Shown here one piece after another: positions 52,617 to 62,841 of a stretch of DNA of 64,000 nucleotides; positions within the stretch are counted from its first letter, which is position 1, and each line of letters begins with the position of its first letter. A program made the position numbers and the translations under genes. The DNA is from Zoroaster sp. YZ-2022. Its lineage: Eukaryota > Echinodermata > Asteroidea > Forcipulatida > Zoroasteridae. The stretch is taken from contig CM055823.1 in NCBI GenBank assembly GCA_029582265.1, positions 27,672,728 through 27,736,727 of the forward strand, read 5' to 3'. The notes beneath the pieces were generated by a model. It was not told the origin of the DNA, did no database searches, and saw nothing but the letters and a program-made list of their open reading frames with translations.

Positions 52617-53382
52617 AAAATAAAATAGGACTCAAAAGTATTTCTTGGTCCATTTTGTCCATGTGAGGACACAAAAGCAGTTTTTGGTGGAAGTAAAGTA
52701 CTAAAGGTTACTCTGCAACTACACGTGTTGTGCATGTCTAATGACGGTTTAAACTGGCAGATCATGTGATAAGGCATGACGAAATGCAGATAACAGGTTG
52801 ATGTACTCAATATCAAACTTGGCTAATCAGCTTTATTTCTTCATGTGTAACTCCACAATTGACTTCAATTCAGTAGGATGTTGCAGCAACCCGGACTCGC
52901 ACACATTCTGCACAACGCCTCCTCATGGACAGAACGGTGTTCCGGATCACAGCTTGGTCGAGGTTGTTCCACTCATCCATTAGAGCTGCTGTCAGGTTGG
53001 CAACGTTCCTTACAGAAGGGTTGTGACTTCTGACTCTGTAACTGAGAATTGCCCAAATGTTCTCAATAGGGTTAAGGTCTGGTGAAATGGCAGGCCATTC
53101 CAGACGCTGAATATGGTTATCTGTAAGGAACGCTGTTATGATTCTTGCTCTATGAGGACGGGCGTTGTCATCCATTAGAATGAAGACATCTCCCATCAAC
53201 CTGTTATCTGCATTTTCATGCCGTATCACATGATCTGCCAGTTTAAACCGTCATTAGACATGCACAACACATGAAAATGTTGCAGAGTAACCTTTAGTGC
53301 TTTACTTCCACCAAAAACTGCTTTTGTGTCCTCACATGGACAAAATGGACCAAGAAATACTTTTGAGTCCTATTTTATTTTG
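52617..53382 (-). mobile_element. Tc1-like transposase fragment inside 190-bp inverted arms
   Basis: Arms at 52617-52802 and 53194-53382 are near-identical inverted copies (AATAGGACTCAAAAGTATTT outside; CAGATAACAGGTTGATG inside). The spacer encodes, on the minus strand (53229-52870), the C-terminal half of a Tc1/mariner transposase: MDDNARPHRARI with the second catalytic aspartate, then PAISPDLNPIENIW with the DD34E glutamate. The first aspartate and the DNA-binding domain are absent, and part of the coding sequence lies within the right arm. Confidence 0.85.
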
Positions 53383-53949
53383 AACAGTGTCCTTTACATA
53401 CCACAACCATAGATGTGCAAGTACTCTATACAATTTGAGTTTTATTTTATCAGCTTGTACAAAATTCCTAACTACCTCAAGTCCATCTAAAATCCACCCC
53501 TGGTTTTGCTTGATTTTGGTGGATTCAGTTCTGTATAGCCCAGCGAATGATACATAACATTATGCCATATGTACCAAACCATCAACTCCTGCTGATATTG
53601 TTGGATTCAGGGATCTCAATCAATCAACTGGCTGCATGTTTCATCTCTGCGTGTTGGTGCATATCGCAGATTCAGGAATATTCTTAGCCAAAATGCTTAT
53701 GGGGTTAGGTTTCAAAACTTAGGTTAGGGTTCAAAACTTGATGGCCTGTCATTCCGTATGTTTACATTATATTAGGACGTGAACAATGATAAAGGTAGAT
53801 TCATATTTTCTGGTGTATTTTTAATAATACTCTGCAAAATGAGGTAGATTTGCAATTTTTTTTTTACAAATTAATAGATAGTACTATTACATAACAAAAT
53901 TAAATAATATTGCCCCTTAAAGCCAAAACACTAAAGTCTGCGGTTTGTT
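53383..53949. other. Intergenic, nothing recognised
   Basis: AT-rich. No gene or element is supportable. Confidence 0.45.
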
Positions 53950-54510
53950 GTCATAGGCAATTGGACATCGTTTCATAGCAATAAAAGAAAACTAAAAATG
54001 CTGACGTACAGGTCCGAGGCGACGTGCAGGTAGCGTATGTTTTTACACCGCAGCGACGGGTTTTGTGCGCATTTCGCCCTTGTGTCAAGACTATGAACCC
54101 ATTCAGCACGCATGCGCGCGAAGGGAATTTCGACACGCAAAAAAAACCCTACCATCAACCATGGAGGAACTCCTCCATGCATCAACGGAGAGGGAATGGC
54201 TCCATGAGTTCCACTGCAGAGCGCCATGGTCGACTGCAGCTTGGAGTTTTCTATCGTCGCGCGCCTAGGGTTTCGTAGTCTCTCTCTCAAGACCGGAATT
54301 GGCACTTTTACTGCACAAAACCCGTCGCTGCGGTGTAAAAAAACAAATACGCGTGCAGGTACGAGGCGACGTGCAGGTCCGAGGCGACGTGCAGGTACGA
54401 GGCGACGTGCAGGTACGAGGCGACGTGCAGGTACGAGGCGACGTGCAGGTACGAGGCGACGTGCAGGTACGAGGCGACGTGCGCAGAGACCAGAAACCAG
54501 AGACTTTTTT
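53950..54510. repeat. Foldback repeat with an 18-bp minisatellite
   Basis: TTTACACCGCAGCGACGGGT at 54041 is answered by its complement near 54312-54340. Outside the right arm, GTACGAGGCGACGTGCAG (18 bp) repeats about seven times (54358-54485). It also occurs once outside the left arm (54012-54030). The 18-bp unit makes an open RRRAGT frame that is not credible as protein. Related sequence lies at 490-850. Confidence 0.75.
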
Positions 54511-54683
54511 GGGCTTTAATTAAAGGGGCATATTATTTAATTTTGTTTCTCAAAGAAACTTGAGGCATTATAAGGTTCTTATTTTGCACAATTATATGGG
54601 ATTGTATACACCATTGGTAAAAATGTCTATAAATGCATTCATATTTTATACGAATGAAGAGATGAACTAATCCGTGAAAGTTA

Positions 54684-54776
54684 AAGGTACACTATCGTCA
54701 CGATCAACAATAATATCCCACATGATAAGGTCATATTACCGTTGCTGCTGCCTAAAATGAGCCGGTAATTTTCAGT
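54684..54776. mobile_element. TTAA-type MITE, half copy
   Basis: AAAGGTACACTATCGTCACG to GAGCCGGTAATTTTCAGT; the right half is missing. Confidence 0.6.
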
Positions 54777-54953
54777 TTCGGTTAAGCAGAACAAATTGCT
54801 TACCATAACTACCTGCTTAGCAGATTGTATTGGTTACCAGCCAACATTTCACACAACATAGGTGTACTTTGGCTGGTAGTCTGTTTTATATTGCTTAGCA
54901 AAAACGTGTGCTCAGCAAAATTTAATGCTTAGCAATGGTTATTTCCAATGGTG

Positions 54954-55702
54954 TAGGGCTGTGCATTTTCGGATATTTTTGGAACTGGATACCCGAAATC
55001 AGGAAACTTCGGATACCCGGATACCCGTTTTCATTTTTGTTGAAAACATGCCTCGGTGGTGTACAAATACATGTACTGTAAATGGTAACAAATTGACTTT
55101 TATAATACAGAGGATACCATACTTAAATCGATTTTTTCTTTATTGGAGTGCAATCTCTTGAATTTAAAGATAATTGTCTGTAAAAGTGTGGCCGAGCGGT
55201 CTAGCTTACCGGACTCAAGTTCTGGTGTTAGCAGCAGAATGTGGGTTCGAATCCCGGCCGTGACACTTGTGTCCTTGAGCAAGACACTTAACCATAATTG
55301 CTTCTCTCCACCCAGGGGTTAAATGGGTACCTGTGAGGGCAGAGTTGGTTGATTAGCCATATATGCGCTGTAATGGCAGCAATTGAGCTGTATACTCCCC
55401 AGGGAGCTGAGATGGTTTCAGGAATGATTTATGAGCCTTGTGAGCCTTATGAGCAGGGGTAATGATATAATGCGCCTTGAGCACCACTCAGTTGGTGGAT
55501 ACGTGCGCTATATAAGTCCACACATTATTATTATTATTAAACATTACATTGTTCAAGAGTCACAGATTTCTGTTCGCACCGCTCAAATGTTAAGTCCGAA
55601 TTTTAAAAAGTCGTTTACGGGGCAATTGGAACCGAAAAATGGAACCGGGTAATGACCGTTTCGGTCGGGTATTCGGATACCCGGATACCCAGCACAGCCC
55701 TA
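54954..55702 (+). mobile_element. hAT-like element (TAGGGCTGTGC family) carrying a SINE
   Basis: Starts TAGGGCTGTGCATTTTCGG, ends TACCCAGCACAGCCCTA. CAATGGTG flanks at 54946-54953 and 55703-55710. A SINE at 55185-55538 interrupts the interior between CTGTAAAAGTG and AAACATTACATTG. Without it the copy is about 400 bp. Confidence 0.92.
55185..55538 (+). mobile_element. SINE with tRNA-Leu head of family B and body of family A
   Basis: The head is GTGGCCGAGCGGTCTAGC with ACTCAAGTTCTGG and B box GGGTTCGAATCCC. The body is the family A CTTCTCTCCACCCAGGGG, and the tail GTGCGCTATATAAGTCCAC(ATT)n. It links the two families. Confidence 0.9.
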
Positions 55703-56464
55703 CAATGGTGTATACTCCCATTAAAGATATATTACCCATGATTGGCGCAAGAGACCCCCAAAAATAGAATTTAAAAAGCAACGAATTTTGAAAGATAATA
55801 TCATTATTATTAAAACGAATAAAACTTTTTTTAATGAATTTCCATCGTATGTTGGAAACTGTAAAAAAGCGATATTTAAAATGCACCTGATTATGACTTT
55901 GTGCAAGCCAAGGAATAAAACATTGGGCCAGCAATTTATTAACTTGAGTTTTTACTTTACTGGTAATGACAGATTTTTTTATTTAATTTCTGAAATGAAA
56001 GCTTATAAATTCCTTCACCTCAGAAAAATAGCAATTCAACATTTAAATCTATTTATTACTGTAAAATTGGCCCAAACATCTGCAAAATATCTTTAATTAT
56101 ATCATAAATTGTAATTGCATTGTAATAGTTACCTGGATTTTGGTGTCAACAATCTTGCAGTTCACAACTGATCAACCATGGTGTTAAAACTCACACAAAT
56201 ATCCTTGCCATTTGATTGGTAGAACAGTTTAAAACACAGATTTTGAATTTTAAGGGAAGTGGATGAGAAGAAGTGCCTGACCTCACTCTTCCCCTGTGGC
56301 TATTCTAAGGACTGTTTATTCACTACGGACACCTTGCCTTAGTATTAGCCAGAGAGGTGTCTGGGTGTCTTTTGGACACCCTGTTTTTCCAGCAAATTTG
56401 GATACCCTATTTCTAAATCCTGGCTAACATCTTGGTCCTTCTCATACATTTTCTACCCAAGGAC
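55703..56464. other. Intergenic, ferritin 2 downstream flank
   Basis: No gene. TTGGACACCCTGTTTTTCC near 56370 recurs near 57290, 57340 and 57380 on either side of ferritin exon 3, a small dispersed repeat. Confidence 0.45.
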
Positions 56465-56600
56465 CAGTCCAAAGTGGGGAAGCTTGGTCAGGTGGTCTCC
56501 CCCCCCTCCCCAATGGCTATGTTTCAGTTAATTGGCTATGGCTTTGTCCAAGGCTTGGTCCAACATGGATCAGGTTGTGATTCCCCCCCCCCCCCCCCCC
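56465..56600 (-). pseudogene. Degraded tandem copies of the ferritin 2 exon 3 end
   Basis: TTGGTCAGGTGGTCTCC (56486-56502) and CAGTTAATTGGCTATGG (56524-56540) match the end of exon 3 and its stop region at 56966-57106. The shared spacing with C-rich runs and GGCTATG...GTTAATTGGCTAT suggests partial tandem duplication. Frames are lost. Confidence 0.65.
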
Positions 56601-56916
56601 ATTAGTCGGACACTCTTGAACAAAGCAACATTTAATTGTTTGTGCACAAACCATCGGTACGGGTGGTTCGTGCACAAACCTGTGTGGGCCAATGAGTGAT
56701 AACTGTCTATAACTTATGTACGTTAACAGTTGGCCAATAGAAGCACCTTTGTGAACTGCTGGTGACTGCGTGCGCTTCTATTGGCCAACGGTTAACGTGT
56801 TGAGCTATAGGCCCTTATCACTCATTGGCGTACACAGGTTTGTGCACGAACCACCCGTACCAATGGTTCATGCACAAACAATTAAATGTCACTTTGTTCG
56901 AGAGTGTCCGACTAAT
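56601..56916. mobile_element. Foldback element between poly(C) runs
   Basis: ATTAGTCGGACACTCTTGAA at the left pairs with TTCGAGAGTGTCCGACTAAT at the right. Arms of about 140 bp include GTGCACAAACC and TTGGCCAATAGAAGC pairs. Long C runs on the plus strand border both ends, perhaps a hidden target duplication. Confidence 0.85.
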
Positions 56917-56965
56917 GCCCCTCCCCCCCCCCGTGCCCCCCCCCCCCACCCCGGCTATGCTTCTG

Positions 56966-57106
56966 TTAATTGGCTATAGACTCTCTGTCGTACAGGTACT
57001 CCCCGAGGCCAGGTCCAGCTCGGTTCAGTTGGGTCAGGTGGTCTCCTAACTCCTTGATAGACTCAACTTGCTCATTTAAGAAGTGGTCCTCAATAAAGTC
57101 AGCCAT
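56966..57106 (-). CDS. Ferritin 2 exon 3
   Basis: The acceptor is CTTTTCCTTTGTAG. It encodes [40 protein letters not shown] and RESIAN, stop TAA at 56968-56966. It has the ferroxidase glutamine (LNEQ) and is one residue shorter than ferritin 1. Confidence 0.96.
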   Translation of the reverse strand: MADFIEDHFLNEQVESIKELGDHLTQLNRAGPGLGEYLYDRESIAN

Positions 57107-60100
57107 CTACAAAGGAAAAGAACAACATATTAGTTTCCGTACAGATTTGGTTCAGAGAGCAGAAGGCTCAGTCGGTCTAGCATGTTCATGTCCTCTATAA
57201 GTTCTCAATTAACTTACGGCTCGGACCCAAGCTTCATGTCATAGTATTAACCAGCAATACCTTTGGGTGTCTTTTGGACGCACTGTTTGTTAAATGGACA
57301 CCCTGTTTTATTTGATGCATAAGTATTGGAAGTTCAAGTTTTGGACACCCTATTTTTCAAAGAATAACAAATTTGGATGTCCTATCTCCATATGCTGGCT
57401 AATAGTACTCTGATTCATGTCTCAAGACTTGGGCTCAGTCTGGACACTGAGGACTCGGAAACGAGGTTATAGGACTCAAATACAAGTCTGCTTTTGGGGG
57501 TAAATAAAATAAACTTATTTGGAGAATCTACCAACACCTACAGGCCAATGATGGGGACTTGGAGAATATATCTTTGTCACAGTACATCCATTTTTTGTTT
57601 ACTTCAATACAAATACATATGTGACCAAGCCGAGGCTGGAAGGGAAAATAGTCTGGTCCCTTGTATATGCATCGATAGTAAGCGCTATAATCGTAATTGT
57701 GTAAACCTGACAAAGATGTCCACAGCATGATGAAGGTTAAGCTTGGGCGATAACAAGATAATATCGAATATCGCGATACCTTTTTATTTGATTACGATAT
57801 CGAGAACTTTTCAAGTTATCGAGGTATCGGCAAATCGCGATTAAAAAATATATCGCAATTTTAAAAAAAATCACCATTGTAAGTCAAGTCAGGACAAAAT
57901 TAGGGCAGTCTTTTCAGCTTTTAGAAGTGACAAACAAAAGCGAACTACTTCAGAAGTACATACATGCTACGCAAACGAATTTGCGATTTATTGTGATGCT
58001 TGTAGAGGGGTACATACCTGTGGTTATCGGCTCTAAAGCAATCATGCATGAAATAATCACGATACTATCGAAAATTGCGATATATGTTTACCGATATATC
58101 ATTGATGAAAAAAAATCGATATCGCCCAAGCTTAACCTTCCTATAGGTTTAACACTCAAAGATACTCAAAATTTGTATGTCTCTCCCCCATTGACTTTGT
58201 GCAGTGCACTCAAATACATGCAAGCACATGTGGCTGTGATAGGAGGTCAAACCCAAAGACACTCAAAATTTGTATGTAACTCCCAACCCATTGACTTTGT
58301 GCAGTGCACTCAAGGAGGTCAAACCAAAACCAAGTACATACACAGCTCTGTGTGACTCTGTGGTTTGACCTATTGGCAATGCAACCAAAAATACTCAAGT
58401 GAGTGTCTGTGGGTGCCGTGCTGACTGGGCCCAATTTCAGCCTGGGGCATAGGAGGGTTAATGAAGGTAGATAGGCTCTGTACCTGTGTGTCACAGTGCT
58501 TGTTGGCGAGGGCGTGAAGATCCAGCAATGCCTGGTTGACATGCTTCTCCAGTTCCAGAGCAGACTCAACGCCTTCCTTCAGAGTGCCCCAGGAATCCTT
58601 CTCAGGCTTCTTGATGTCCTGAAGCACGATGGTTCCCCCGCGCTGGTTCTGGAATTTCATCAGCTTCATGGCGTGCTCACGTTCCTCATCAGATGCCTTC
58701 TGGAAATACTCCTTGGCACCAGGCAAGGCGGTGTTTACATTGTAGAAGTGTGCTGACTGATCATTGGTAAAAATAATTACTAATAACAGTTCTTGGAAAG
58801 AATGGAGGAATATTGTTAAGGGAAGAGACTGTCGGAAGAAGAAGCAGTCGGACTAATGTTAGATTTGACCTAGCCCCATTCTAGGTCCATAATGGCCGCC
58901 AGAAACTCGCGTTATTTTTAGTTACAACATGAAAAATTCACCATCACGAATGTTTAAAATCTTGAGACAACTGTGTTATGAAGGATTCATCAATGTGTAA
59001 AATTGCATCACATTCCATAGGGATTTTTCCATGCGCCTTCAGCCGCTGTTCATTATTTCACCTCCCTATCTAGGGCCAAAACACTGGACTCCCTCCGTAT
59101 CCTTGGCCCTATCCCCACAAGTACTAAAAAGGAGCAATTTGATCTGCTAATTATTACAACCTAAAACACTTTTGGCATAAAATCCGTTATTCTGGGATAG
59201 CTCACTTTCATGAAATTTTCGAAACATTTTTGAAATTAAAAAACAAATAATATTAAAATCTCACCAAAATTACCGATCTCACAGTAGCAAACTTCATGCC
59301 ACAACACAAGTGTCTGCTTGGGCAAGCTTACACAAAATTTTAGATTGTAATAATTAGCAGATCAAAATTAACGTTACTCCTTTTATGTACATGTGGGGCT
59401 AGGGCCAAGCAAGGATACAGAGGGAGTCCAGTGTGTTGGCCCTAGAATGGGGCTAAGGCTATCCATGATTTTATATCATTTTTTCTGCCTTTAAAATATT
59501 CAAACTAATTTATTTAACATATGTCTACTAAAAAGTAGGCCTTTGTGACAATCATGTCATATTATTAAAGGAGAAGACTGTCAGAGGAAAGGTAGCTGGA
59601 CTAACGTTAGATTCCACCAACTTGCCTTATAGTTTTTAAGGTTTTTTTTGTTTTCATTATAGAAATAATTTTTATTAATATTTATATCTATTCTTGAAAA
59701 TATATATTATAATTGTTTTATGTTCCATTTCAAGCTTGGATAGACAGGCTTTCAAGCCACAGTGTTTGAGTACACTTTTGTCTATCCTGGCCAGCTTAGA
59801 ATGGGTTGCCTTTGTTTGTCCTTGTCCCCATTCCTCTCTCCCTTTCCATCCATCCCTACCCAATACCTACCCTATCCCCATTCCTCTCTCCCCTTCCATC
59901 CATCCCTACCCAATACCTACCATATCCCCATTCCTCTCTCCCCTTCCATCCATCCCTACCCAATACCTACCCTATCCCCATTCCTCTCTCCCCTTCCATC
60001 CATCCATACCCATTACCTACATGTACCCTATCCCCATTCCTCTCTCCCATTCCTCTCTCCCCATTCCTTTCTCCCATTCCTCTCTCCCCTTCCATCCATC

Positions 60101-60750
60101 CATACCCAATACCTACATGTACCCTATCCCCATTCCTCTCTCCCCATTCCTTTCTCCCATTCCTCTCTCCCCTTCCATCCATACCCATTACCTACATGTA
60201 CCCTATCCCCATTCCTCTCTCCCCATTCCTTTCTCCCATTCCTCTCTCCCCTTCCATCCATCCATACCCAATACCTACATGTACCCTATCCCCATTCCTC
60301 TCTCCCCTTCCATCTCTCCCCTTCCATCTCTCCCCTTCCATCTCTCCCCTTCCATCTCTCCCCTTCCATCCCTCCCCTTCCATCCCTCCCCTTCCATCTC
60401 TCCCCTTCCATCTCTCCCCTTCCATCCCTCCCCTTCCATCCCTCCCCTTCCATCCCTCCCCTTCCATCCCTCCCCTTCCATCTCTCCCCTTCCATCCCTC
60501 CCCTTCCATCCCTCCCCTTCCATCCCTCCCCTTTCATCCCTCCCCTTCCATCCCTCCCCTTCCATCCCTCCCCTTCCATCTCTCCCCTTCCATCCCTCCC
60601 CTTCCATCATAGTCATTCCAACTTGTTTCCATTACATTCATGTACTTGTATTTATTAATGTGTTACATTGTGTTTCATTTTTATTTATGGAAAGTGTTTG
60701 TATGTAGGCCTATGTTGTTTGTACTTTGAAGTTTGATATATGGCCGAATA

Positions 60751-60840
<90 letters not shown>

Positions 60841-60973
60841 CAGCTAAAATTTTCAAACTAACGTTAAAACTTACCATTGACATGTACACGTACGACGCGT
60901 ACAATTCAAGGTTTATTTGCTTGTTGACTCCAGCCTCGCTTTCCTCATGATAATTCTGGCGAATAGATGCCAT
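56966..60973 (-). CDS. Ferritin 2, H-type iron-storage subunit
   Basis: Exons 60973-60875, 58756-58484 and 57106-56966, with GT-AG introns in phase 0 at the same positions as ferritin 1. The product is 170 residues. Ferroxidase ligands are all kept: E23, Y30, E58, H61, E103, Q137. No signal peptide is seen. The central exon differs from ferritin 1 mainly at its start ([13 protein letters not shown] against [13 protein letters not shown]) and end. The 5' flank to beyond 61300 has no CAGTGN hairpin on the coding strand and no clear TATA box, so iron regulatory protein control seems absent unless it sits in an unseen upstream 5' exon. Intron 1 is crowded with repeats: a foldback, a 0.8-kb pyrimidine minisatellite and (AAT)n close to the donor. 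It is probably a recent tandem duplicate of the ferritin 1 locus; which copy is ancestral cannot be told here. Confidence 0.96.
57107..57738. other. Ferritin 2 intron 2, first part
   Basis: Contains copies of the TTGGACACCCTATTTTTC block (near 57290-57370). No other element is recognised. Confidence 0.45.
57739..58131. mobile_element. hAT-like MITE (TTGGGCGATA family) in ferritin 2 intron 2
   Basis: AAGCTTGGGCGATAACAAG to ATCGATATCGCCCAAGCTT. The inverted ends extend to AAGGTTAAGCTT / AAGCTTAACCTT, so no clean 8-bp duplication can be read. It abuts the TTAA-flanked MITE at 58132. Confidence 0.85.
58132..58461. mobile_element. TTAA-flanked MITE (CCTTCCTATAGG)
   Basis: TTAACCTTCCTATAGG at the left, GGGGCATAGGAGGGTTAA at the right. 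The interior repeats CCATTGACTTTGTGCAGTGC. Same family as 14489-14865. It ends 22 bases before the exon 2 donor. Confidence 0.75.
58484..58756 (-). CDS. Ferritin 2 exon 2
   Basis: The acceptor is CCAATGATCAG and the donor GTACAGAG. 91 codons with [35 protein letters not shown] and [16 protein letters not shown]. The first acceptor AG is chosen because it keeps phase 0 and equal length with ferritin 1; the next AG, four bases on, would break the frame. Confidence 0.97.
58757..59065. other. Ferritin 2 intron 1, near exon 2
   Basis: AAGGGAAGAGACTGTCGG near 58818 is echoed by AAAGGAGAAGACTGTCAG near 59567, direct blocks around the foldback that follows. No gene. Confidence 0.45.
59066..59460. 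mobile_element. Foldback element in ferritin 2 intron 1
   Basis: CTATCTAGGGCCAAAACACT and GGACTCCCTCCGTATCCTTG at the left pair with CAAGGATACAGAGGGAGTCC and TTGGCCCTAGAATGGGG at the right. TGATCTGCTAATTATTACAA pairs with TTGTAATAATTAGCAGATCA. Non-coding. Confidence 0.85.
59820..60608. repeat. Pure pyrimidine minisatellite in ferritin 2 intron 1
   Basis: Two domains. To about 60290 are ~60-100-bp units of CCCCATTCCTCTCTCCCC, TTCCATCCATCCCTACCC and AATACCTACC. From 60290 come about 20 copies of a 15-bp unit, CCTTCCATCYCTCCC. The plus strand is almost entirely C and T over 0.8 kb. ORFs through it on both strands are artefacts. Confidence 0.96.
60749..60839. repeat. (AAT)n microsatellite near the ferritin 2 donor
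   Basis: About 30 trinucleotide copies, ending 35 bases before the exon 1 donor. On the sense strand it is (ATT)n in the first bases of intron 1. Confidence 0.97.
60875..60973 (-). CDS. Ferritin 2 exon 1
   Basis: ATG at 60973-60971. 33 codons: [33 protein letters not shown]. The donor is GTAAGTTT. Same length and phase as ferritin 1 exon 1. Confidence 0.96.
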
Positions 60974-62078
60974 CTTGCCACTTCAGATAAGAAAAATATA
61001 GCGATCAGTTATTACCGATGATAAAGAACTACACAGAGAAGCGGTTGATGTATGTAGCACACCCCACACGACTTTTACTTTGTCCCTTAAATTTGCAAAT
61101 AAACTCTGACCTCTGAACGTCCGCGCGCTCCTAGCAGCCGGCGCCGGCCCTAGCTTGCTGGCCTAACAAACGAGCGAGCGATGGTGTGCTCATTCGAATC
61201 ACGTACACACGTTCACATAACCATAGAGCTAGCTAGAGAAGCACAGTACTATATTAAAACGCTTGTGAAATTGGACGCTGTTACTTTAATCCAACTTACT
61301 TCAAAATAATATTTCATTTATTTATATTTAAATGCAAAAATACAAAGAAAGTAAATGATTTTCATTTCAAAAAGCATATCTGAGGTATACGTAAATTACT
61401 GGATTGCAATTTCATTGCTATCGAGTGAAACAAATCCTCTCTTGCAGTTAATGGACTTATTATACGTAGTCTGAGTGCGATGAGTGGAATTCGTGAGAAC
61501 GAAATAAATGCTGGGTCGTGTCAGCAGCATTTGAATGCTGGCCACTAAACTCAATACCGTGGCGTAATTTCTACTTCAAGTAAATACAAAGATAGGCATA
61601 TACTTGTGTAATTGACCCGTGAGAGTTTCCACATATGACGTTATTTCTTTGAAAGAAATGACCTTCATATTTGTTATCATATCAATCCATAAACTTTGTC
61701 GGACTGACAAAAATCACGACAGTTTTACTATACAAAAAACTACAGTTTAATTGCAGTATTATTATAGTAAAACTGTACTATTTGTGAAGTTCAAATTTTA
61801 ATTGGAATTTACTCTAATATATTATATTTATAATTCAGTATCTACAATTATAATAACACTAAATACGTACTACAGTAAAGCTATTGATTTAGTAAAACTA
61901 CAGTGGATTTTTTATAAAGGCAGTAAGTAATCTGCCTCCCGCTGATTAATCTTTCAGTCAAGAAAATAAGACGGGGAATAACATAAAGGGAGTCAGTAGA
62001 ATGTGGGTCACGGGGGTACGCCCATCTAGCTGTTGCCATCACCAAGGCAGAACAAATGCAACAAAAAACAGTACTACC
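60974..62078. other. Ferritin 2 upstream region
   Basis: A GC-rich patch with CGCGCG, GGCGCCGG and CGAGCGAGCG (61120-61190) may be a CpG-type promoter. A TTTCTTATCTGAAG tract just before the ATG could be a 3' splice site, so an upstream 5' exon is possible. No CAGTGN loop is seen on the coding strand. The rest is AT-rich. Confidence 0.4.
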
Positions 62079-62288
62079 CATGGGCGGATCCAGAATATTT
62101 TTTAGGGGGGCTGAGAATCAAGAACGATTTTAGAGTACTACAAAATTTACAATGAAATAATCAAAGGGAGAGAAAAACAAAGCACAGTGAGGGGGAAATG
62201 AGGGGAAACATGAGGGGAATACCTTACCGTTTGTATCTGATTCTGTTCTTTTTTTTATCTGTAGCCCCCCCCCCCGGATCCGCCAATG
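62079..62288. mobile_element. MITE with CATGGGCGGATCC ends and 5-bp target duplication
   Basis: CATGGGCGGATCCAGAAT to CCGGATCCGCCAATG. CTACC flanks at 62074-62078 and 62289-62293. Reverse orientation relative to 39244-39450. Confidence 0.8.
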
Positions 62289-62352
62289 CTACCCGAAGCA
62301 GAATTGTTAATAAAAACAACTTTCTCAGTGAAGTGCTCTAGTAGTATCCTGA

Positions 62353-62421
62353 TTTTAAAAAAATCCAACTGCACTCTGATTCCATGCCCTGTTGATCGTG
62401 ACGATGTTGTCCCTTTAACAA
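62353..62421. mobile_element. TTAA-type palindromic MITE, right end only
   Basis: CTCTGATTCCATGCCCTG, then TTGATCGTGACGATGTTGTC and CCTTTAA. Confidence 0.7.
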
Positions 62422-62841
62422 TAAACACGTTGAAGACAATTGAGACAATATTATACACACGTATAATTTTTTTATTATTATTATTTCTGCCGTGAAAAAA
62501 AATATATTACATTATTTTACATGTCAATTTAAATGAAAAATTTTTATAGCCAGAAACAGTCAAAATCACCAAATCACCGTGGGTTAAGTTTTGAAACATT
62601 GCATTTTTTTTCTTTTTTTTTTTTTGAATCACAACTATCTGTCAGGAGTTTTTCTACTTAATCTGTCTGTCATCGGTCCAAACATTAGGCTTGGGGTGAC
62701 ACTTTGCCATACTAAGTAATATGCTCCGTACACGTAGGCCCACTACTAATGACATTGCAATGATTACTCATAGTCATACTAACCCCTGGAAGCTGAAGGG
62801 CGCCCTCTATTAACGGCAACATGTCGGAAATTACTATAATG

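Noticed and set aside
59694..60707. Proline/serine-rich ORFs and their glycine/arginine-rich antisense ORFs
   Set aside because: All frames of a C/T-only minisatellite are open. It lies in ferritin 2 intron 1.
60974..61300. Iron-responsive element upstream of ferritin 2
   Set aside because: Searched for CAGTGN on the coding strand and found none near the ATG.
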